A stretch of 64,000 bases of DNA, taken from positions 496,001 through 560,000 of the forward strand of contig NZ_CP122954.1 in the NCBI RefSeq assembly GCF_030323545.1, in the 5' to 3' direction. A model generated the notes under the pieces. It was not told the origin of the DNA and ran no database searches. It saw only the letters and a program-made list of their open reading frames with translations. This stretch comes from Helicobacter pylori (GTDB taxonomy: Bacteria > Campylobacterota > Campylobacteria > Campylobacterales > Helicobacteraceae). The position numbers and the translations under genes are program-made. Shown in pieces: positions 54,495 to 64,000 of the stretch (position 1 is its first letter; the number at the start of each line of letters is the position of its first letter).

Positions 54495-55748
54495 TTATAA
54501 GGCTTGTAAGCTTTTTATCACTTTTTTAAAATCCTCTTTTGCAAAGCTCAACCCAAAAGCTTCCTCATGCCCGCCAGCTTGTATTAAAGGAATGGTTTTA
54601 ATCTGGCTTAAAAAATCCCCATCACCTCTAGCGCTACCGCTATACCCGTCTTTATTGTCTTTATAGATACAAAGGGAGCGATTGAAAGGGTATTTTTTTA
54701 AAAAGTTATTGGCCACTAAACCGCTGATACCCCATTTAACAGAGCAGCTTTCATCTAAAAGAGCCACTAATATTTTGTTGCAAGAAAAAATTTGAGCGTT
54801 TTCTTCGCCTTCTTTCACCATTTTCTTTTTAATGTCGTTGTATCTTTTGAATTCCTTAACATTAAAGACGCTTAAGCGTGGATCGTTTATGGGATTGAAA
54901 TGCTTTAAAACCAGATAATGCAAATAGCTATCATAACAACCCTTAAACTCTCTAGCCCCACTCAAACGGCTTAAAGCGTTGATGTAATTGATGCAATTAA
55001 AGCCGTATAAGTTAGAAATCTCATCTAAATCGTCTTGGGCTAAAGAAAGATCTTTGTCTTTGAAAAAGCATTGAATGCGCTCATGTTTAACTCGCACTAA
55101 ATTCAAAACCATATCCAAATTATCCCCATGATCCAAATCAATGCAATCGCTTAAAAGCGTGATAGCGATCAATTCGTTTTCTAAAGGAGTGGTTTGCGTT
55201 TGAAAGATTTGACCAAAGACTAAAGCGCTTGTGAAAGCCCCGCTATAATAGTTAGCGTCTTTTTCATCATTCAGGTTAATGTAGGCGATTTTATTTTTAT
55301 CAATCAAATCAACTTCAAAACTCTTATGGTGGTCTGTGATGATGCATTGTTCAAAATGTTCTAATAAGATTTTTTGTAATTCTATGTTAGAAACTAAATC
55401 TGCCCCCAAATCAGCGCTAAACAATAAGGGGTCTTTTTGAAATTGGTTTTTAATGTGATCTAGGCGGACTAATTGGTTGGTTTTAGGGTTAAAGATGCAA
55501 GGTTGAGACAATAAATCATTTATGGCTAAATCAGTGAAACCATAGCCATGCGCATTCCTTAAGGGGCTAAAGAAAAAGAAATCTTTAATACCCAATCTGT
55601 AACACATAGACATTAAAACGCTGCCAGCCAACATGCCATCACAATCATTGTCTGTATAGAAAACAATGGGGCGGTGTTGTTTGGCTTCTTTTAAGAAGTC
55701 TTTAAAAATCCTTTTCTTTGACATCTTTAATAGCTCTTTTTTAGGCAT
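54495..55748 (-). CDS. accessory-module protein B: RecJ-like DHH/DHHA1 phosphoesterase
   Basis: 417 residues. DHH domain motifs in order: YTDNDCDG (D33, D35, D37), ADLGAD (about 112-117), ITDHHKS (D139, H140, H141). The DHHA1 domain ends the protein with SGSARGDG and GGHEEAFG (from about residue 392). All residues needed for Mn-dependent phosphodiester cleavage appear intact. Members are ssDNA exonucleases (RecJ) or small-nucleotide phosphodiesterases. It is an additional DHH protein; canonical H. pylori recJ is elsewhere. AGAGGTGATCA precedes the ATG. Confidence 0.85.
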   Translation of the reverse strand: MPKKELLKMSKKRIFKDFLKEAKQHRPIVFYTDNDCDGMLAGSVLMSMCYRLGIKDFFFFSPLRNAHGYGFTDLAINDLLSQPCIFNPKTNQLVRLDHIKNQFQKDPLLFSADLGADLVSNIELQKILLEHFEQCIITDHHKSFEVDLIDKNKIAYINLNDEKDANYYSGAFTSALVFGQIFQTQTTPLENELIAITLLSDCIDLDHGDNLDMVLNLVRVKHERIQCFFKDKDLSLAQDDLDEISNLYGFNCINYINALSRLSGAREFKGCYDSYLHYLVLKHFNPINDPRLSVFNVKEFKRYNDIKKKMVKEGEENAQIFSCNKILVALLDESCSVKWGISGLVANNFLKKYPFNRSLCIYKDNKDGYSGSARGDGDFLSQIKTIPLIQAGGHEEAFGLSFAKEDFKKVIKSLQAL

Positions 55749-55788
55749 TGATCACCTCTTTGTTGTTTTGATGCTTAGCAATCTTTAA

Positions 55789-57534
55789 TCATTCTAGATC
55801 AAAATCATCTTCACATTCCTCTTCAAATTCTTCTTCTTACCCTTCTATGTGTAAAATGGGCGTGATAATTCCATACAAAAAGTCGTATCGCTCTTGGAGA
55901 GACTTCTCATTCCACTTCCTATAGTTGCTATACAATTCTTTAGTGATGTCATAACAGCTAATCACTTTGCTTGGGTCTTTGCCGCCATAAATTTTTCTTT
56001 TTTCATCAAAATCCCCATTTAAAGCTTTTGCGTTCTTTTTGCGCTTTAAAAGGGTTAAATTCGCGATATTATTTACCCATTTTTCTCTTTTTTCTTTGTC
56101 AAAATCTGCGTTCCATTGACTGCCTTTTTTGGGCTTTTGGGGCAAAATATGCTCCACTTGGGTTTCGGCATCCATAACGATAAAATGAGGTTTCTCTTCA
56201 TCTGCCATGAAATAATTAGCTAGGGCTAAGACAGGACGCACCCATTTGCTAGGATAAACAGAAGGGCTATCCCATAAGTTATAGCGGTATTGGTTAAAGG
56301 TGTTATAAGAGTCGATGTTATTCAATATAAGCTCTTTGATGGTTTTAACGCTCTTATTGCTTTTAACGTTTTTGATAATGTTGATGCTCGTTTGCTTGAT
56401 GCGCGTGATCGTGCCTCCTGCAATCCAAGTTTGGTAATAATAAGACACCAAAAGCTTTTTCAAAGCGTCAAAATCAGGGTATTTGACATAAAGGGCGGTC
56501 GTTAAAATGCTGGCCCAATACCTAGAGGGGAGATACCTCAATAAATAGATGTGTCGGTCTTGTTTTTTTAGCAATGCGGTATAGGCTTTCATGAACTCGC
56601 TGACCTCATAGATGAACCCGCAAGCGTCTTTTTTGCTGTCTTTGAATACCTTTTTTAATCCCTTATCGGCTCTCTTTTTAGAAACGCTAGGATCAGCGTA
56701 CTCCAAATACATGTTAAAAAAGTCTTCCAAATCAATATCTATGCCTTCAACGCTCTTGCAAGCTTCAACCAATTTGTCCCAAGTGGTTATAAAATCCTTA
56801 CGCTTTTCACTATCTTGTTTGATTTCTTGCATTAAATTGGATTTTAAAATATCAATAGGGCTTAAGGGTTGGCCTCTATCGTTTAGCACTTGAAAGATTT
56901 GCATCGCGCTGTCTTGATCAAAACAAATGATCCTGGTCAACCTAATATGTTCATAAAACCACTTGACAAAATCATCCATATCGCTTATTGAACCATTTTC
57001 CACGCTCTCATTCAATAGCTCTCTAAAATAATAAGCGTTACGCAAATAAGTGTTTTCTTCAAATTTTTTATTCAACTCGCTCTTTTTAATGTTGTCTTCA
57101 AACTCCAAATGGTTTAACACCGTGTTTTCAAAAATGCTATTGTAATTTTGAGCGGTTAAGAACTTCAGACGCTCTTTTTCTTTATCGTATTTATCATAAA
57201 TACTCCCTTCAATAAAATCTTTAGATTTTTGCTCTAACCTGTGTTTATAAAGCCTTAAAATCGTGCAAGCCAGAATGATAAAACTCGTTAACCGCTGTTG
57301 GCCATCCACAACATCCCATCTTTTATCTTTTGGATTTTCAGTGATCACAATAGAGCCGCAAAAATATTCATCTTCTCTATTGTTTGTATAGCTGCCCACT
57401 AAATCATCAATCAAAGCCCCTAAATGATCCTTATCCCACACATAAGGGCGTTGGTAATCGGGAACCTGATAAAAATATTCAGCATCCACTAAAATTTGAT
57501 GGAGTTTTTTTAACTCCACTTCTACTTTTGCCAT
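55789..57534 (-). CDS. accessory-module protein A: DUF262 + DUF1524 (GmrSD-like) protein, possibly C-terminally truncated
   Basis: 565 residues ending at TAA 55837-55839; the span given here includes 15 further in-frame codons to TGA 55789 that seem to be a lost tail. N-terminal DUF262: VPDYQRPYVW (about 24-33) and the nucleotide-handling motif DGQQRLTS (D77-R81). C-terminal DUF1524/HNH-type: VEHILPQ (about 460-466) and ANLTLLKRKKNAKALN. The pair is the GmrSD/type IV restriction-like architecture, which cuts modified phage DNA in characterised members. AAGGAG is upstream of ATG 57534. First gene of the module. Confidence 0.85.
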
Positions 57535-57564
57535 TATCTTCTCCTTGTATTGAATTTAACTCTG

Positions 57565-57594
57565 TAAGCCCCACTGATTTAAAAATGGGGCTTA
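57565..57594 (-). promoter_or_regulatory. hairpin in the 5' leader of the GmrSD-like gene
   Basis: TAAGCCCCA and TGGGGCTTA form a perfect 9-bp stem with a 12-base loop, about 30 bases upstream of the ATG at 57534. It could be a transcription attenuator or a translation-control element; there is no T-run directly after it on the minus strand. Confidence 0.5.
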
Positions 57595-57722
57595 TGGAAT
57601 CAAATGGTTTAAAAAGATTGCGGTGTGGGTTAATGAAAAGGTTAATAGTAGAGGGAATAATAAAGAGTAAAAGATTTTTAAATAGGTTTTGGTAAAAGTG
57701 ATAAAAGTTATGGTAGCGTTGC

Positions 57723-57793
57723 TTGAATGATTGAATGATTGAATGATTGAATGATTGAATGATTGAATGATTGAATGATTGAATGATTGAATG
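57723..57793. repeat. octamer tandem repeat array (TTGAATGA x 8 plus partial)
   Basis: Eight exact tandem copies of TTGAATGA and a ninth copy differing only at its last base, in the gap between the accessory module and the 23S rRNA gene. No coding frame covers it convincingly. Likely variable in copy number between isolates. Confidence 0.95.
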
Positions 57794-57879
57794 CCATTTC
57801 TACCCCTTTTTTGAAAAAAAGATAACTCATAGTATTGTATCTAGCGGTATTCAATCAATGGTTAATGGTGCGTATTTAT

Positions 57880-57992
57880 TTTTTAATGATGATGCGTTTT
57901 TATCTTATTTTAAATGGTGATGCGTTTGTTTTTATTTAATGATGTGTTTAATTTAATGATGCGTTTTTATTTGATGATGCGTTTATCCTAAT
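57880..57992. repeat. degenerate GATGCGTTT-type repeats
   Basis: Several imperfect copies of a T-rich unit of the type AATGATGCGTTTTTATTT occur in succession, some with GTGATGCGTTTG or GATGTGTTTAA variants. Non-coding; origin unknown. Confidence 0.6.
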
Positions 57993-57993
57993 A

Positions 57994-58420
57994 TTAAAGC
58001 TTTATTCTCTACCCCCATATCCAATCGCTCCCCCATCATTTCCAATAACTTTTATCCATTCCTTTCCAACTCTAAAATTTCTTTCAAACTCTAAAATTTC
58101 TTTCAAATCCCAAAAACTTTAAGCAAACTTTAAGCATTGCATGTCTATAATTACATTTCGTTTTTAAAGACAAGCTTTAAAAAGTTCTTTAATTTTAACT
58201 CAAACAAGTCATAAAAGCTAAAAAGCTTTAAAGCATAAAAAGCTTACCAGCTGATAAAACTTGGTCATTAAATAAAGATTAGGGATCAAGCATTTTTAGT
58301 CTTCTTTAAAGGGTTTAACAGAACGATTATAGCAGGTTTTTAAAGAAAAACGAAGTTATTTGATTTAACATTGTTAATAGCCTATGTAAAAGTAAAGTTA
58401 AAACTACAATAACTCTGTCT
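57994..58420. other. intergenic stretch upstream of the 23S rRNA promoter
   Basis: AT-rich sequence without a convincing gene. It contains a direct repeat of CTCTAAAATTTCTTTCAAA (at about 58070-58107, two copies) and AAACTTTAAGCA twice just after it. Otherwise nothing recognised. Confidence 0.5.
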
Positions 58421-58426
58421 TATATT
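58421..58426 (+). promoter_or_regulatory. -10 box of the 23S-5S rRNA unit
   Basis: TATATT followed 7 bases later by position 58433. Counting from 58433, the two macrolide-site adenines at 60574 and 60575 become 2142 and 2143, the numbers used for H. pylori, so 58433 is a plausible transcript start. Confidence 0.6.
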
Positions 58427-58516
58427 CATTAAGGCAGTGGTAGCGCTGAAGAATATTCGTGCAATTGTCGTTATTCATTATAAAAGGGCGGGTTTTAAAG
58501 GATATTTTAAAATTTA

Positions 58517-61405
<2,889 letters not shown>

Positions 61406-61587
61406 CTTTTTGATAAGATAACGGCAATAGAGCATGGATAAGTTACCACTGCCTTACTGAGTGTAAGAGAGTTGGAGTTTTATAAAGACTTTTATACGAT
61501 TAAACTTTAATGAGAAACAAGATAAAATCTAACTTGTTTTAATTAAAGAGCTATTAACTACCTTCTAAAAACAGCTCCTTATAAAGA

Positions 61588-61633
61588 GAAAGGGGAGTTA
61601 AGGGTAAATGCGTTTTATCTTTAGCTCCCTTTT
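61588..61633 (+). other. processing hairpin immediately 5' of 5S rRNA
   Basis: 61588-61601 pairs with 61621-61634 over 14 pairs (two wobble), with the 3' arm ending at the 5S start. Probably a maturation structure in the 23S-5S spacer. Confidence 0.5.
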
Positions 61634-61750
61634 CCTTGTGCCTTTAGAGAAGAGGAACTACCCAGTTAACCATTCCGAACCTGGAAGTCAAGCTCTTCAT
61701 CGCTGATAATACTGCTCTTTTCAAGAGTGGGAATGTAGGTCGGTGCAGGG
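61634..61750 (+). rRNA. rrf: 5S ribosomal RNA
   Basis: 117 bases. Ends CCTTGTGCC and GGTGCAGGG pair to form helix I. The internal segment CCATTCCGAACCTGGAAGTCAAG is the conserved loop B/C region (23 bases with variations). Located about 230 bases after 23S rRNA. A T-run (GTTTTTTAG) follows 11 bases downstream. Confidence 0.95.
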
Positions 61751-62084
61751 ATAGGGAAATGTTTTTTAGTCTTGCTTTTTATTTAATTTTATTATTGACT
61801 CATTGTTTTGTTTGTTTGGTGTTTAGTTTCAGTGTTGTTGGTTTACTTTTGGGTTTTAGGGGTTTTATTCAAAGTCTTTTAGAGATTTAAGAAAGCGAGT
61901 TTGACAATAAAATAAAATCTAAAATCATAAAATAAAATTTAAAATCCAAGGCGTTAGATTGAGCGTTTGAGTTGTGATAATAAAGTTAGTCCTAAACATG
62001 CTAACATGTCAAAACTAGCTACATAACGATAGGATAAGTTATCTTGTCGTTTCTAGCGATTTTGTGATTTGCAAGGAAAAATTT
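61751..62084. other. intergenic stretch between 5S rRNA and the MscS-like gene
   Basis: AT-rich, with a short direct repeat of ATAAAATAAAATCTAAAATC (second copy ATAAAATAAAATTTAAAATC at about 61929). No gene or clear regulatory site seen other than the ribosome site of the next gene. Confidence 0.5.
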
Positions 62085-62909
62085 ATGGATGAAATTAAAA
62101 CGCTGTTAGTGGATTTTTTTCCGCAGGCAAAGCATTTTGGGATAATCTTGATCAAGGCTGTCATTGTCTTTTGTATAGGTTTTTATTTTTCGTTTTTCTT
62201 ACGGAACAAAACCATAAAACTTTTATCCAAAAAGGATGAGATTTTAGCGAATTTTGTCGCGCAGGTTATTTTTATCTTAATCCTTATCATCACCACAATC
62301 ATTGCGCTCAGCACGCTAGGCGTGCAAACCACCTCTATTATCACTGTTTTAGGAACGGTGGGGATTGCTGTGGCGTTGGCTTTAAAAGATTATCTTTCAA
62401 GCATTGCTGGAGGGATAATCCTTATCATTTTACACCCTTTCAAAAAAGGAGACATCATTGAAATCTCTGGCCTAGAGGGCAAAGTAGAAGCACTTAATTT
62501 TTTTAACACCTCTTTACGCTTGCATGACGGGCGTTTGGCGGTTTTGCCCAATAGAAGTGTCGCTAATTCTAATATTATCAATAGCAATAACACTGCATGC
62601 CGGCGCATTGAATGGGTTTGTGGGGTAGGGTATGGGAGCGATATTGAACTGGTGCATAAGACGATAAAAGATGTTATTGATGCAATGGATAAAATTGATA
62701 AAAACATGCCCACTTTTATTGGAATCACGGATTTTGGATCCAGCTCATTGAATTTCACCATTAGAGTTTGGGCAAAGATTGAAGACGGGATCTTTAATGT
62801 GCGCAGCGAACTCATTGAACGCATCAAAAACGCCCTAGACGCTAACCACATTGAAATCCCTTTCAACAAGCTAGATATTGCTATTAAAAATCAAGACTCT
62901 TCTAAGTGA
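62085..62909 (+). CDS. small MscS-family mechanosensitive channel
   Basis: 274 residues from ATG 62085, chosen for the AAGGAAAAATTT just upstream; an in-frame ATG at 62064 would add seven residues. Three membrane helices, then the MscS pore/beta region: VLGTVGIAVALALKDYLSS, HPFKKGDIIEISGLEGKVEA, FNTSLRLHDGRLAVLPNRSV. Size equals that of E. coli MscS. Cytoplasmic C-terminal beta/alpha cage follows. It neighbours ftsZ here, while the larger MscS at 41047 has an extended N-terminus. Confidence 0.92.
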   Translation: MDEIKTLLVDFFPQAKHFGIILIKAVIVFCIGFYFSFFLRNKTIKLLSKKDEILANFVAQVIFILILIITTIIALSTLGVQTTSIITVLGTVGIAVALALKDYLSSIAGGIILIILHPFKKGDIIEISGLEGKVEALNFFNTSLRLHDGRLAVLPNRSVANSNIINSNNTACRRIEWVCGVGYGSDIELVHKTIKDVIDAMDKIDKNMPTFIGITDFGSSSLNFTIRVWAKIEDGIFNVRSELIERIKNALDANHIEIPFNKLDIAIKNQDSSK

Positions 62910-63484
62910 TTGGTGTGAGGCGATTGCAGTAATACTTGAATTTTAAAGGAGTAACCCACATCAAGCGATTTTAAAAACATTTTCATCGGTGCAAATAATT
63001 CCAAATGCACTATTGCGAGCGTGTTAGAAAACTCATAAGCCGATGAGCGAGAGTTTTTCACTGATGCGTGCGATCTTTTGAAAAAAGATTATCAAAGAAA
63101 GTGATGACTTGTCTGATAAAATCACTGCTACTATCAATTATTTTGATGGGACAAATATTATCTGTATTTGATGAGATGTGAAGCTCCTCAATCAAATCAA
63201 AAATGCATTGACTTCTCAAATTTATAACGGAGTTTATGAATTTACGCAAGCATGAAAGCCCTTGGTTTTTGCCAAATGAGTTTCTAGCGCTTCATTAACT
63301 ATGGGGTGTTTTTGGGATAATTTCCCCCTTTAAAGCACTTTAAAATCCCCCAAACGCTCTAAAAACTAGCACACCCATTAAAATCAAAGCTTTTTAATTT
63401 ATTCTAAAAAACAAATGAGAGCGAACCTAACAAACCGCTTTATTATAGCCCTATAAAAATAGGGGAGAAAAGCGAGACTTGCAA
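62910..63484. other. 575-base gap between MscS gene and ftsZ without a convincing gene
   Basis: Several short frames in both strands are broken by stops, for example plus-strand segments reading SDKITATINYFDGTNIICI and SFSTDACDLLKKDYQRK around 63050-63170, which have coding-like composition. I read this as decayed gene material; no family is recognised. Confidence 0.4.
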
Positions 63485-64000
63485 TTAATCTTGCTGAATC
63501 CTCATGGTTGTGGGTATGGATAGCTCTTCTTCAGTAGGGATCTTTAAATACTCGCCATTACCCACTTTTCTTGTTTGTTTCACCATAGGCTGAGAGGGCG
63601 TAGCGATAGATTCCAAACTCGCTCCACCGCTGTTTCTTTCAGCACCGGTCGCAATGATAGTAACGCGCACATGATCAATGGGGATATTCTCGCTCGTGTG
63701 TTGGCCAAACTTCACATCAACATCTTGATGGGCTTGTTCTTGAATAAAATCGCATGCATCAGAATAAGCCATCATAGGATAATCAGGGTGGTGCTCAAAA
63801 AAGACAATAATGCTCTTAGCCCCTTCAATAGAAGCGTCATCAAGAAGAGGCGATTGGATCGCATTTTCCACCGCTGCTCTAGCAGAACCTTCGCCAGTGG
63901 CTTCACCAATACCCATTAACGCAAAGCCTTTAAAACCAAGAGCGCTCTTTAAATCGGCAAAATCAACATTGATATTACCGGGTTTAGTGATGATGGTAGA
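63485..64000 (-). CDS. ftsZ: cell division protein FtsZ, C-terminal part (5' end beyond window)
   Basis: The visible 172 codons start inside the GTPase C-terminal domain: TKPGNINVDFADLKSAL, FALMGIGEATGEGSARAAVE, ENIPIDHVRVTIIATGA, then a linker and the C-terminal tail EYLKIPTEEELSIPTTMRIQQD. The tail ends the core domain of tubulin-like FtsZ and includes the proline-containing partner-binding peptide. The start codon and the GTP-binding GGGTGTG loop lie to the right of the window. Confidence 0.95.
   Translation of the reverse strand, partial: STIITKPGNINVDFADLKSALGFKGFALMGIGEATGEGSARAAVENAIQSPLLDDASIEGAKSIIVFFEHHPDYPMMAYSDACDFIQEQAHQDVDVKFGQHTSENIPIDHVRVTIIATGAERNSGGASLESIATPSQPMVKQTRKVGNGEYLKIPTEEELSIPTTMRIQQD

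Noticed and set aside
57723-57793. CRISPR array
   Set aside because: The unit is only 8 bases, strictly tandem, with no spacers and no cas genes nearby.
63058-63249. 63-codon minus-strand frame as a real gene
   Set aside because: No good ribosome site and no recognised family; the opposite strand also shows coding-like fragments, so decay is more likely.

Overview
The window is a piece of a Helicobacter pylori chromosome. The base composition is AT-rich, the -10 boxes are TATAAT-like with no clear -35, and several gene products are typical of the species: the CcsBA fusion, the CheA-receiver fusion with CheV3, cholesterol alpha-glucosyltransferase, an HpaA paralogue, and a separate 23S-5S rRNA unit. 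From about 1 to 51.5 kb the gene order follows, as I recall it, the HP0374-HP0422 stretch of strain 26695.

Layout. 1-5.4 kb: rsmE (partial), a small membrane protein, hemH, a DsbC/CcmG-like lipoprotein and ccsBA (haem and cytochrome c maturation). The alpha-1,3-fucosyltransferase gene expected next is reduced to a 30-codon scar. 5.6-15.2 kb: gdhA, prmC, a Ste24-type protease, two envelope proteins, two small coiled-coil/Zap-like genes with priA, cmoA, sodB and tpx. 15.4-24.8 kb, minus strand: cheW-cheAY-cheV3, a calcineurin-like phosphoesterase, a YggS-type PLP protein, ubiD, serA and a membrane protein. 24.8-32 kb, minus strand: rpsA, ispH, aroA, pheT, pheS. 32-40 kb, plus strand: a HIT protein, a cysteine desulfurase-like gene, a DUF3972-like gene, a frameshifted bisC-type molybdoenzyme, a small exported protein, guaA and an hpaA paralogue. 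40.0-40.5 kb: four tRNAs (Pro, His, Arg, Arg), followed by a 32-codon membrane miniprotein. 41-51.5 kb: an MscS channel, cfa, metG, a Mur-ligase-like protein, cmoB, a hotdog-fold protein, cholesterol glucosyltransferase and speA.

51.6-57.5 kb is the accessory part: a four-gene minus-strand module. In transcription order it encodes a DUF262+DUF1524 (GmrSD-like) protein, a complete RecJ-like DHH/DHHA1 phosphoesterase, a 618-626 residue protein with an HPD motif in a J-domain-like setting, and a 297-residue protein with a small beta-barrel-like N-terminus. This is the best candidate in the window for an uncharacterised, possibly anti-phage, system. Its first gene ends at a stop codon followed in frame by 15 codons of strongly acidic sequence, which suggests a recently lost tail.

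57.5-64 kb: an intergenic region with an octamer tandem array, then a 23S-5S rRNA unit whose leader and trailer can pair, then a second MscS-like channel, a 575-base gap without a convincing gene, and the 3' part of ftsZ. Joining the speA side to mscS-ftsZ differs from strain 26695 as I remember it and suggests a chromosomal junction at the rRNA/plasticity region. No IS element, CRISPR array or prophage was seen.
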